Below, one piece after another: positions 41,842 through 50,313 of a stretch of 64,000 nucleotides of DNA. Every line of letters begins with the position of its first letter. Position 1 is the stretch's first letter. Source of the DNA: [Clostridium] scindens (GTDB lineage: Bacteria; Bacillota; Clostridia; Lachnospirales; Lachnospiraceae); contig NZ_CP080442.1 in assembly GCF_019597925.1 (NCBI RefSeq), positions 909,001 through 973,000 on the forward strand, in the 5' to 3' direction. Below the pieces are notes generated by a model. That model was not told the DNA's origin. It was given only the letters and a program-made list of their open reading frames with translations, and searched no databases. The translations under genes and the position numbers were made by a program.

Positions 41842-43044
41842 ATGAACAAGTACAGCAGCAGGATGATCCTGATCTTAACGCTTGGGGTTTTCGGGATTCT
41901 GAATACGGAAATGGGAATTGTAGGAATTCTTCCCATGATCGCAGAACAATATAACGTAAGCATTGCCACCGCGGGGTGGCTGGTCAGTGGTTTTGCGCTG
42001 GTGGTGGCAGCTGCCGGACCGACGATGCCGCTGCTTTGTTCCAAGATGAATCGAAAGGCATTAATGCTGGTAGCGGGCGGCATTTTTATGATCAGCAATA
42101 TCATATCGGCATTTGCTCCGAATTTTATCATACTGCTCATCGCAAGGGTGATCCCGGCGGCTTTCCATCCTGCCTATGTATCCATGGCCCTGACCGAGGC
42201 TGGAAAAGCGGTAAAGCCGGAGGAATCGGCCAGGGCTGTAGCGAAAGTATTTATTGGAGTTTCCGCGGGAATGGTACTGGGGGTTCCGGTTACCAGCCTG
42301 ATCGCCGTCCGGACTTCTTTTACGGTTGCAATGCTGTTTTTTGCAGCGATTAACATTGTGGTATTTGCCTTGACGGTCTTCTTTATTCCGTCCATGCCGG
42401 CCACAGAAATCATCTCCTATGGAAAGCAGATTGGCGTATTAAAAAATCCATCTATGGTTTTGTCCATCATCATTGTCATTTTCCTGAATGGCGCCATCTT
42501 TGGCTTTTACAGCTATATATCCGATTTTATGGGAACTATTACCGACATCAATGCGGAATCCATCAGCCTGTTTTTGTTGTTCTATGGTTTGGCAAATATT
42601 GTGGGGAATATGATCGCAGGCAAGGTTCTGACGGTTGATGCGAAAAAGTCTACATTTGTTCTGCCGTTTGCATTGTTTGCGGCATATGCAGGGCTGTTCC
42701 TGACAGGCAGGCTGGCCATAGGTACGGCAGTCTTTTGTATTGTGATTGGGGCATTGGCAGGAATCAACTCCAATGTAAATCAGTATCTGATCACAGAGGC
42801 CGGGCCCCAGGCGCCTGAGTTTTCCAATGGCTTATACCTTACCTCAGCAAATCTGGGAACCACCTTTGGAACATTTATCTGTGGATTGTTTATAACGGCA
42901 ATGGGTACAAGATATTCCCTGTATGGAACATTTACTTTTATTGTAATAGGGCTCGCGGCGATTGCATTAAAGATGAAGATGGAAAGACAGGCAATAGATC
43001 AAGGAAGAAGCAAAACGAAAGGAGAAATGATTTTTGGCAAGTAA
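41842..43044 (+). CDS. MFS transporter (drug:H+ antiporter type)
   Basis: A 400-aa twelve-TM transporter starting MILILTLGVFGILNTEMGIVG, with the loop motif MNRKALMLVAGG between TM2 and TM3 and GTTFGTFICGLF in the C-terminal half. The pattern fits the DHA1/AraJ group of exporters. Within a LysR-controlled oxidoreductase operon it may export the reduced product or the toxic inducer. The next gene's TTG start lies inside its last codons. Confidence 0.9.
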   Translation: MNKYSSRMILILTLGVFGILNTEMGIVGILPMIAEQYNVSIATAGWLVSGFALVVAAAGPTMPLLCSKMNRKALMLVAGGIFMISNIISAFAPNFIILLIARVIPAAFHPAYVSMALTEAGKAVKPEESARAVAKVFIGVSAGMVLGVPVTSLIAVRTSFTVAMLFFAAINIVVFALTVFFIPSMPATEIISYGKQIGVLKNPSMVLSIIIVIFLNGAIFGFYSYISDFMGTITDINAESISLFLLFYGLANIVGNMIAGKVLTVDAKKSTFVLPFALFAAYAGLFLTGRLAIGTAVFCIVIGALAGINSNVNQYLITEAGPQAPEFSNGLYLTSANLGTTFGTFICGLFITAMGTRYSLYGTFTFIVIGLAAIALKMKMERQAIDQGRSKTKGEMIFGK

Positions 43045-43903
43045 TGTGAAATTGAGCAATGGAATCGAAATGCCTATGGAGGGCTTTGGCGTATTTCAGG
43101 TGACAGATCCTGATGTCTGTGAGCAGACGGTATTAGATGCCATTGAAACGGGATATCGCCTGATTGATACGGCGAGTTCCTACCAGAACGAGGAAGCGGT
43201 AGGAAGGGCAATCCAGAAATCTGAGGTTCCACGGGGGGAACTTTTTATCACAACAAAGGCTTATATCCAGCAGATGGGATATGACAAGACCATGCAGGCT
43301 TTTGAGGAGTCCCTTCAGAAGCTGGGACTGGATTATCTGGATTTATATCTGATCCATATGCCCTTTGGCGATTACTACGGTTCCTGGAGAGCCATGGAAG
43401 AATTATATAAGGCAGGAAGAATCAGAGCCATCGGTGTCTGTAATTTTATGCCGGATCGTTTGCTGGACCTATGCTATAATGCGCAAGTTATTCCCCAGGT
43501 GAATCAGATAGAGCGCCATCCCCATTACCAGCGCTCGGAAGATCTGCAGATCATGAAAGAACTTGGAGTGCAGCCCCAGGCATGGGCGCCTTTTGCGGAA
43601 GGATTAAAAGGGATGTTTACGGAGCCGGTTTTGATGGAGATTGCAGCCAGGCACAGTAAGACGCCGGCACAGGTGATTCTGCGCTGGAATGTGCAGCAGG
43701 GCGTGATCGTCATTCCGAAATCTGTTCATAAGGAGCGTATGGCAGAGAACCTGGATATCTGGGATTTTGAATTGGACACGGAGGATCTGGATAAAATCAG
43801 CGAACTTGACAAAGATTGCCCGTCTATGCTGGATACCAGAAAGATCAGCGAGGTAAAAAGGGTATATGACTACCTAATAAATCCAGTTTTAACCAGTTTA
43901 TAA
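43034..43903 (+). CDS. Aldo/keto reductase
   Basis: A 289-aa aldo/keto reductase with the full catalytic tetrad: Asp in LIDTASSYQNE, Tyr in the same motif, Lys in ITTKAY, His in LIHMPFG. The NADPH loop is IPKSVHKERMAENL. Unlike the reductase at 37943 it has no Fe-S tail. Start is TTG 43034, nine nt after AAAGGAG, overlapping the MFS stop; GTG 43046 is an alternative. The substrate is a small aldehyde or ketone by family. Confidence 0.93.
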   Translation: MASNVKLSNGIEMPMEGFGVFQVTDPDVCEQTVLDAIETGYRLIDTASSYQNEEAVGRAIQKSEVPRGELFITTKAYIQQMGYDKTMQAFEESLQKLGLDYLDLYLIHMPFGDYYGSWRAMEELYKAGRIRAIGVCNFMPDRLLDLCYNAQVIPQVNQIERHPHYQRSEDLQIMKELGVQPQAWAPFAEGLKGMFTEPVLMEIAARHSKTPAQVILRWNVQQGVIVIPKSVHKERMAENLDIWDFELDTEDLDKISELDKDCPSMLDTRKISEVKRVYDYLINPVLTSL

Positions 43904-43927
43904 ATTGAGTCGTACGGAGGAAGAGCC

Positions 43928-44467
43928 ATGAGTAAAAACATTTTGATTATTTCTACAAGTTTAAGAAAAGGGAGCAATTCTGAAATGCTGGCAGATGAAT
44001 TCATGCGTGGTGCGAAGGAAGCAGGACATCAGGCAGAAAAAATCAGCCTGAGAGATAAAAGAGTTGGATTCTGCAAAGGGTGTCTGACGTGCCAGAAAAC
44101 AGGGTGCTGTGTCATCCAGGATGATGCGATTGCTATCGCGGAGAAAATGCGTACTGCAGACGTGATTGCATTTGCCACGCCGATTTATTACTACGAAATG
44201 AGTGGGCAGATGAAAACATTGCTTGACAGAGCCAATTCCCTGTTTTCATCCAAGTACGCATTCCAGGATATTTATCTGCTGACAGCAGCCGCAGAGAACG
44301 AAGAAACGGCCGCAGACGGCGCAATAAATGGTCTGCAAGGATGGATTGACTGCTTTGAGAAAGCCCACCTTTCTGGAACTGTATTTGCAGGAGGAGTTGA
44401 TGCGGCGGGAGAAGCAGAAGGTCATGCGTCGCTGAGAAAAGCGTTTGAATTAGGAAGAAATATATAG
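43928..44467 (+). CDS. NADPH-dependent FMN reductase / iron-sulfur flavoprotein-like
   Basis: A 179-aa flavodoxin-fold protein. The FMN phosphate loop is STSLRKGSNSEMLA and the flavin-contacting loop is ATPIYYYEMSGQMKTLLDR. A cysteine cluster CKGCLTCQKTGCC (about residues 48-60) resembles the cluster-binding region of iron-sulfur flavoproteins. It could pass electrons to the reductases in the same operon. The ribosome site GGAGG precedes the ATG. Confidence 0.87.
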   Translation: MSKNILIISTSLRKGSNSEMLADEFMRGAKEAGHQAEKISLRDKRVGFCKGCLTCQKTGCCVIQDDAIAIAEKMRTADVIAFATPIYYYEMSGQMKTLLDRANSLFSSKYAFQDIYLLTAAAENEETAADGAINGLQGWIDCFEKAHLSGTVFAGGVDAAGEAEGHASLRKAFELGRNI

Positions 44468-44498
44468 AAGATGTGTATCAGGAAAAGGAGAATTAAAT

Positions 44499-45671
44499 AT
44501 GTTAGGAAATTTTGTGTTTTCAAATCCAACGAAACTCTATTTTGGGGAGGATTCTTTGAATTATCTCAATGAGGAATTGCCCAGATACGGAAAAACTGTG
44601 CAGCTTGTATACGGAGGCGGCTCTATCAAGAAAAATGGAATCTATGATAAGGTTGTGGATATCTTAAAGGCGAATGGCAAGGTGATTGTAGAGGATGGCG
44701 GTGTCATGCCGAACCCTACGGTGGAGAAACTATACGAAGGAGCAAAACTTGCAAAAGAGGCGAATGTGGATCTGATTCTGGCAGTAGGAGGCGGCTCCTG
44801 CTGCGATTACGCCAAGGCAGTGTCTATTTCAGCCCATTGCAAGGAAGATCCGTGGGAAAAATATTATTTGAAATTTGAAGATGTAGATGCAGATACGAAG
44901 ATCATTCCCGTAGGATGCGTGCTGACAATGGTGGGAACCGGGTCGGAGATGAATGGCGGCGCGGTTATCACCAACCCTAAAAGCAAGTTGAAGATCGGTC
45001 ATGTTTTTGGGGACAGAGTATTCCCCAAATTTGCAATATTAAATCCGACCTTTACCTATTCCTTGCCAAAGTATCAGATGGCAGCAGGCTTCTATGACAT
45101 TCTGAACCATATTACAGAACAGTATTTTTCCGGGAAGGATGACAATACATCCGACTATATTATGGAGGGATTAATGAGATCCCTGATTCATAGTTCAAAA
45201 ATCGCGGTTTGCGATCCTGAAAACTATGAGGCAAGAAGCAACATTATGTGGACTGCGACTTGGGCGTTGAATACGCTGGTGGCAATGGGAAAAGAGACGG
45301 ACTGGATGGTGCATATGCTTGGCCAGGCAGTGGGAGCCCATACGGATGCCACCCACGGCATGACGCTTTCAGCGGTATCGCTTCCCTATTACCGGCATAT
45401 CATGCCTTACGGACTGGCGAAATTCAAACGGTTTGCGGAAAATGTGTGGAATGTGGATCCCAAAGGCAAGAGCGAGGAAGAAATAGCAGAAGAAGGGCTG
45501 GCGGCTATGGAGGCCTGGATGAAGGAAATCGGCGTAGCAATGAACATCCGGGAACTGGGCGTGACGGAAGAGATGCTGGACGGCCTTGTATCATCAACCT
45601 TGATAATGGAAGGCGGCTATAAAGTACTGAAGAAGGATGAGATACTGGAAATCTTTCAAGAGAGTATGTAA
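44499..45671 (+). CDS. Iron-containing alcohol dehydrogenase
   Basis: A 390-aa group III dehydrogenase (butanol dehydrogenase-like). The NAD(P) site is VGGGSCCDYAKAVS. Metal ligands come from HITEQYF and the DWMVHMLGQAVGAHTDATHG segment. It probably reduces an aldehyde to its alcohol with NAD(P)H, closing the LysR 2 operon. A strong terminator follows at once. Confidence 0.93.
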   Translation: MLGNFVFSNPTKLYFGEDSLNYLNEELPRYGKTVQLVYGGGSIKKNGIYDKVVDILKANGKVIVEDGGVMPNPTVEKLYEGAKLAKEANVDLILAVGGGSCCDYAKAVSISAHCKEDPWEKYYLKFEDVDADTKIIPVGCVLTMVGTGSEMNGGAVITNPKSKLKIGHVFGDRVFPKFAILNPTFTYSLPKYQMAAGFYDILNHITEQYFSGKDDNTSDYIMEGLMRSLIHSSKIAVCDPENYEARSNIMWTATWALNTLVAMGKETDWMVHMLGQAVGAHTDATHGMTLSAVSLPYYRHIMPYGLAKFKRFAENVWNVDPKGKSEEEIAEEGLAAMEAWMKEIGVAMNIRELGVTEEMLDGLVSSTLIMEGGYKVLKKDEILEIFQESM

Positions 45672-45685
45672 ATGTACAAAGGAAT

Positions 45686-45730
45686 AAAAATGCCGGGGTA
45701 TGAATGTAACTTCATATCCCCGGCATTTTT
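45686..45730. terminator. Strong bidirectional terminator
   Basis: The 19-nt arms AAAAATGCCGGGG... and ...CCCCGGCATTTTT pair almost perfectly around TGTAAC, with A and T runs on both sides. It ends both the LysR 2 operon and the convergent aldehyde dehydrogenase gene. Confidence 0.92.
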
Positions 45731-45741
45731 TACGCGGACTA

Positions 45742-47178
45742 TCAGAATGGAAACTGCGCTGGCGTATACTGGATCGTGCTCCATTTTAATTCGGTAAATT
45801 CATCAATAGAATAAGAGCCGCCTTCCCGTCCCACGCCGCTGTTCTTGACGCCTCCAAAAGCCACGGTAGAGTTATCCGATACGGTCGCGTTATTAATATG
45901 GACCATGCCAGCCTCCATATCAAGCGACAAGGCCATGGCTTTAGACAAATCGTTGGTCAGCAGGGAGGAAGAAAGCCCATACTCATTGTCATTGCAAAGC
46001 CGTACAGCATCTCTTTCATCCTTAGCCTTAATGATAGAAGTCACCGGCCCAAAACTTTCCTCATAAAAAATTCTCATATCCGGTGTTACATTTGATAGTA
46101 CGGTAGGCTGAAAATAGTTCCCTTCATGGGTTCCGCCCGTCAGCAGCACCGCCCCTTTAGAGACAGCGTCCTTTATCTGGCTGTCAATTATCTGGCATTG
46201 CTCCTGCTTGATAAGAGGCCCGATGATCGTATCCTGCTGGTGCGGGTCTCCAACCTTCATAGTCTTTGCATAGGCGGTGAATTTTTCACAGAACTGATCA
46301 TATACTGGTTCTTCTACAATCATCCTGGAAGTACACATACATATTTGTCCCTGATGGAAAAATGCTCCAAAGCCTGCAATCTTAACTGCCTGCTCCACAT
46401 CAAAATCTTTAAGAAGGATCAGTGGATTTTTGCCGCCCATCTCCAGAGTGTATTTCTTAAGACGCTGTGACGCCTTTGCCGCAATTCCTTTGCCAACAGC
46501 AGTAGAGCCGGTAAAGGCAACCATGCGTATTCTTTCATCCTCAACCAGCATTTTTCCAACCGCCTCGCCAGAACCAGGAACCAGATTAAACACGCCTTTT
46601 GGAAGGCCTGCCGCGTCCAGCGCCTTGGCGATCATGACGCCGGAGACCGGCGTAGCACTTGCGGGCTTAAGTACAAAAGTGTTGCCAGCCGCCAAGGCAA
46701 AGGCAACCTTTTTAAGGGCCAGAAGCAATGGGAAATTAAATGGCGCGATGCCCGCGACGACCCCCAGAGGGAGTCTGCGGATCATGGAGATCTCTCCTGG
46801 CGCCTGCTGCTGTACTTCGCCGAATACCCGCCGGCATTCGCCCGCTGCTGCCCGAAGGATATCCACTGCAAATCCTGCTTCAAAATACGCTTTGCCAAAA
46901 GCGGAGCCGCTTTCTCCCATCAGCACGTCTGCCACTTCATCTATGTGCTCCTGCATCCAGTCTGCCGCTTTAAGGAGAATCCGTTCCTTTTCATCAGCCG
47001 CCGTATCAGCCCACGGCTTCCATGCCTTTTGAGCAGAGGCAATAGCCTCGTCGACCTCTTCCCTGCCTGCAAAATGAACCTGGGCGAATATGGAATCATC
47101 CGCCGGATTCTTATCCTGAGAAATATATCCGGTTACGGTATTCTTCCATTCTCCATTGATGTATAGTTGATACTCCAT
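45742..47178 (-). CDS. Aldehyde dehydrogenase (benzaldehyde-dehydrogenase-like)
   Basis: The 478-aa NAD(P)-dependent enzyme has the fold motifs IAPFNFPLLLALKKVAFALAAG, general base Glu in LEMGGKNP and the catalytic Cys in GQICMCTSRM. It oxidises an aldehyde to its acid. I start at ATG 47178 (eight nt after AAAGGAGG); a GTG at 47187 overlaps the ribosome site. It follows the zinc alcohol dehydrogenase by 14 nt, so the pair could run alcohol to aldehyde to acid, as XylB/XylC-type enzymes do for aromatic alcohols. Confidence 0.93.
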   Translation of the reverse strand: MEYQLYINGEWKNTVTGYISQDKNPADDSIFAQVHFAGREEVDEAIASAQKAWKPWADTAADEKERILLKAADWMQEHIDEVADVLMGESGSAFGKAYFEAGFAVDILRAAAGECRRVFGEVQQQAPGEISMIRRLPLGVVAGIAPFNFPLLLALKKVAFALAAGNTFVLKPASATPVSGVMIAKALDAAGLPKGVFNLVPGSGEAVGKMLVEDERIRMVAFTGSTAVGKGIAAKASQRLKKYTLEMGGKNPLILLKDFDVEQAVKIAGFGAFFHQGQICMCTSRMIVEEPVYDQFCEKFTAYAKTMKVGDPHQQDTIIGPLIKQEQCQIIDSQIKDAVSKGAVLLTGGTHEGNYFQPTVLSNVTPDMRIFYEESFGPVTSIIKAKDERDAVRLCNDNEYGLSSSLLTNDLSKAMALSLDMEAGMVHINNATVSDNSTVAFGGVKNSGVGREGGSYSIDEFTELKWSTIQYTPAQFPF

Positions 47179-47192
47179 CCCTGGCACCTCCT

Positions 47193-48287
47193 TTATCTCA
47201 TCTTTAACAAGGCTTTGATTGCGTTCCCGCTGTGAGATGCCTCAAAAGCCTCATTGATTTCGTCAAATTCAAATACGCGGATCAATCGATCAAAAGGAAA
47301 TTTTCCCTCTTTATAGTATGAAATTAATTGTGGAATAAATAATTTCGGGTTAGAGTCTCCCTCTACGATGCCTATAAGAGACTTTCCTTCTCCCATAAGT
47401 TCTTCCTGGACTTGTATGGTCAGTTCTCCAGTAACTCCCAGCACTACGGCTGTTCCCAGGAATTTCACGCAGGCTAATGCTTTTTTTACAAAATCAGGCA
47501 CGCCGCTTGTGTCGATCGCATAGTCTGCACCGCCTCCCGTTATCTTCTTGATTTCACTTACGATACAGTCGCACTTTTTCCGGTTGATGGTGTGGGTGGC
47601 TCCCAGTTCTTTCGCCAGGGCAAGGCTCTTCTCATTCCCCCCTACTGCAATAATATTTTTGCAGGGGCACAGATGGGCTGCCATAATGGCGCTCATGCCC
47701 ACGGTACCACAGCCGAATACGACCAGGCTTGAGCCTGCTGTTGGTTTCAGCCGGTTTAAGACAGCGCCTGCGCCTGTCTGGATTCCGCACCCCAGAGGCC
47801 CCAGTATATCCAGATCCAGATCTTTATCTACTTTAATAATGCTGTTTTTGTGAACAACGGAATAGGTCGCGAAGGAAGACTGCCCGAAGAAGGAAGAGAT
47901 CTCCTGCCCATCTTTCGAAAGCCGCTTCGTACCGTCACTCATAACGCCTCCGAAATTAATGGCATTAAAATTCTCACATGCATACGGCCTGCCTGCCAGG
48001 CAGCTATTACAGTGACCACAGTATCCGAAAGAAAATAACACATGATCCCCCTTCTGGAATTCCGTCACTCCTTCGCCAACCTTCTCAACAATTCCGCATC
48101 CCTCATGTCCTAATACGGCCGGAAGAGGTACGGGGATCATCTGCTGCTGTGCAACTTCGTCCGTATGGCAAACGCCGCTGGCCGCTATCTTTACCATCAC
48201 CTCCCCTGCACGTGGATCCTGCAGGTCTAACTCTTCAAATTGGAAAGGCTTCCCCTTCTCCCGCACAACTGCTGCTTTTATCTTCAT
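47193..48287 (-). CDS. Zinc-dependent alcohol dehydrogenase (aryl-alcohol type)
   Basis: A 364-aa MDR dehydrogenase. Catalytic zinc ligands lie in GVCHTDE and GHEGCG, the structural zinc site is CGHCNSCLAGRPYAC, and the Rossmann motif is FGCGTVG. The sequence (FEELDLQDPRAGEVMVKI start) resembles benzyl/aryl-alcohol dehydrogenases. It is the first gene of a two-gene unit with the aldehyde dehydrogenase. Upstream, 48288-48480 is AT-rich with no clear promoter. Confidence 0.93.
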   Translation of the reverse strand: MKIKAAVVREKGKPFQFEELDLQDPRAGEVMVKIAASGVCHTDEVAQQQMIPVPLPAVLGHEGCGIVEKVGEGVTEFQKGDHVLFSFGYCGHCNSCLAGRPYACENFNAINFGGVMSDGTKRLSKDGQEISSFFGQSSFATYSVVHKNSIIKVDKDLDLDILGPLGCGIQTGAGAVLNRLKPTAGSSLVVFGCGTVGMSAIMAAHLCPCKNIIAVGGNEKSLALAKELGATHTINRKKCDCIVSEIKKITGGGADYAIDTSGVPDFVKKALACVKFLGTAVVLGVTGELTIQVQEELMGEGKSLIGIVEGDSNPKLFIPQLISYYKEGKFPFDRLIRVFEFDEINEAFEASHSGNAIKALLKMR

Positions 48288-48487
48288 ATGCTATGTCTCC
48301 TTTCTATAATATAATTTTATCATAGCACCAAATATAATAAGTTTAAATAATAGTTTGAATCTTAACGATATTATTAATATTTTAACTATTTTTACTGGGA
48401 AACGATATATTTTGTCAGACATTAATATGCGAGTACATAAAAAGAGATGAAGAAATGTTTTTTGGTATTAGCGCAATAGAAGGATAG

Positions 48488-48521
48488 AAAAAAGGAGAGT
48501 CCTTATAGTTCAGGACTCCCC
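48488..48521 (-). terminator. Intrinsic terminator of the tandem-HTH regulator gene
   Basis: On the minus strand GGGGAGTCCT / AGGACTCTCC arms enclose 8 nt and are followed by TTTTTT, 8 nt after the stop codon. Confidence 0.88.
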
Positions 48522-48528
48522 GCTAAGT

Positions 48529-49983
48529 CTATGTGCTGGATTCATTCTTTGTCACCTCGGGTTCTTTGGCGGCAAGAATAAACGCATCCCAGTCATCTGC
48601 GAAGGTTTCAATATTGCTGCTGCTGTTTTTTAAATGTGCTTCCATTAGCGCCTGGCAGTCGTTGGCAAATGCTTCAATATCATGGCTGCTTAGATGAATC
48701 TCCATTTGCTGTATGCCTTTATCGTGCATAGTAGTAAATCGTTCTGATTTCAGCAGCGGCAATACCATAATGCATCCCCAGACAATAAATTCTTCTAATT
48801 TTGAATAGCATTCCCGTACCATTGCAGATGGGCACTCTTCGCAGATAAAGTCCAAGATTATGCCAAAGCAAAGAAAGCCTTGCTTTTTTTCACGAACCTC
48901 GGACAGATCCTGCGCTAATTTCTGATATCGTTCATTTGGCATTGCTTCCAGCGTAAAGAGCAGAACTCCTCGAATAGTCAAAGCCAAGAATTGCAGACTT
49001 TCCCGATGAAGTCTTAAATCCTCCTGAATGTCAGATGTAGATAAGTCAATTGGTTTGGATTCCATGCAGACTTTTGTCCCGCTCCCCCGATAAGAAGTAG
49101 TCACGCCTAAAGAGTTAAGCACTGACAGCGTACGTCTTACGGTAATCAGCGACACGCCATATTGTTCCGCCATATCTGTTAGTGGTGGCAGAAATGAGCC
49201 AATGGGATATCTGCCCCAGAAGATTTCGCCGATAATTTTTGCCGCCAGGGAATATCGGACTTGGGGGCGCTGCCGGTAAATATTCCATTTAAAAGGAATG
49301 GGCTGGATAGACTCCAAATGATACTTCTCGCGGGTCACATTAATAAATTCCATTAGTTCCTGTCTTTTGATGGAATAGTATTTCTCCTCTAATTGAAGAA
49401 TCTGGCTTAACGTCAAACTGCTAGGCATAGGGGTTCCTAACGCTTGAGCAAGATCCTCGGCCTTCCAATCAGAGTGTAAAAAATTTACGTATCTCAGGCA
49501 CTCCCAGTAAAGGTTTGATAGCAGGCCATTATTCATTGGGAAAATGTTTTCAACACAGAATTTGACCATAGAGGGTGCCTCATCCATAAATTTTTCGTAT
49601 TTCTTTCGATAGGGAATTATCTGATTCAATTTGGATGAATTTTTTAGTTCTTTCTCCCAAACAGGCAAAAACAATAATTTAGCGGCAAAAGAAAAGTCTC
49701 GGATTCCATCCTCCCGCGGCACAAAATAACTTGCCTGGTTTTTCTCAAAATCTTCCAGAGTTCCCTGATATACAACGATGGATGCTTTTCGTTCTTCTGA
49801 TAGGATATATCCTTTTTCTTTTAAACGGCTAAACGCAGCACGAACCGTATTACGTCCAACTTGGAAGATATCGCAAATCTGCGAAATTGATGGAAGGGGA
49901 TCTCCGTATTTATAATGTCCGAATAATATTCGCGACTCATAATAATCGTAAATTAATTCATTAAGCCCGATATTCTTTTCCAA
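48529..49983 (-). CDS. GntR-type regulator with two winged-HTH segments
   Basis: The 484-aa protein carries a GntR winged HTH at the N-terminus (about residues 20-70; PLPSISQICDIFQVGRNTVRAAFSRLKEKGYI) and a second one in the middle (about 250-305; FLPPLTDMAEQYGVSLITVRRTLSVLNSLGV). Helical regions follow each. It has no aminotransferase domain, so it is not MocR-type. Two DNA-binding heads in one chain would let a dimer contact four half-sites. Start is TTG 49983 eight nt after GGGAGG. It may regulate the upstream alcohol/aldehyde dehydrogenase pair, but that is only position-based. Confidence 0.82.
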   Translation of the reverse strand: MEKNIGLNELIYDYYESRILFGHYKYGDPLPSISQICDIFQVGRNTVRAAFSRLKEKGYILSEERKASIVVYQGTLEDFEKNQASYFVPREDGIRDFSFAAKLLFLPVWEKELKNSSKLNQIIPYRKKYEKFMDEAPSMVKFCVENIFPMNNGLLSNLYWECLRYVNFLHSDWKAEDLAQALGTPMPSSLTLSQILQLEEKYYSIKRQELMEFINVTREKYHLESIQPIPFKWNIYRQRPQVRYSLAAKIIGEIFWGRYPIGSFLPPLTDMAEQYGVSLITVRRTLSVLNSLGVTTSYRGSGTKVCMESKPIDLSTSDIQEDLRLHRESLQFLALTIRGVLLFTLEAMPNERYQKLAQDLSEVREKKQGFLCFGIILDFICEECPSAMVRECYSKLEEFIVWGCIMVLPLLKSERFTTMHDKGIQQMEIHLSSHDIEAFANDCQALMEAHLKNSSSNIETFADDWDAFILAAKEPEVTKNESST

Positions 49984-50140
49984 TACATCAGCCTCCCATA
50001 ACTTTTATGTGATGGTTTTAATCATCATTGCGCCGGAACAGTCTGAGCGATCTGTTTTCTAACACTTGCCATTAGTTTATCATAAATAGTCCGTGGAAAA
50101 TAGAAGAAGATTTCATAATTGGGAGATTGGGATCTTTTTG

Positions 50141-50168
50141 TTGATTTTATAGATGGGTGTGCTATAAT
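50141..50168 (+). promoter_or_regulatory. Sigma-A promoter of the hybrid kinase-chemoreceptor operon
   Basis: TTGATT (50141-50146), 16 nt, TATAAT (50163-50168), 146 nt before the kinase start. The leader holds a GCATGCATG palindrome near 50250; the rest of the 330-nt gap shows nothing more. Confidence 0.65.
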
Positions 50169-50313
50169 ATATAAATAAAATTGTGACTAACATGAGCATA
50201 ATTTTGGTTCTAATATGCACATACATGCGTTCTAATGGCAGGCTTGGCATGCATGTCCTGCAGACAGAAGCGGATAAAAATTTAAAAATGAAAGAAGGTA
50301 CAGAGGCAACGCG

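Noticed and set aside
46430..47032. 200-aa ORF antisense to the aldehyde dehydrogenase
   Set aside because: Alanine/serine-rich shadow of a clear ALDH frame with catalytic motifs; no start signal.
37943..48287. Bile-acid (bai-type or hydroxysteroid dehydrogenase) genes
   Set aside because: The reductases and dehydrogenases are general aldo/keto, Fe-ADH, MDR and ALDH types; no bai-like flavoprotein or CoA-ligase genes and no SDR enzymes are present.
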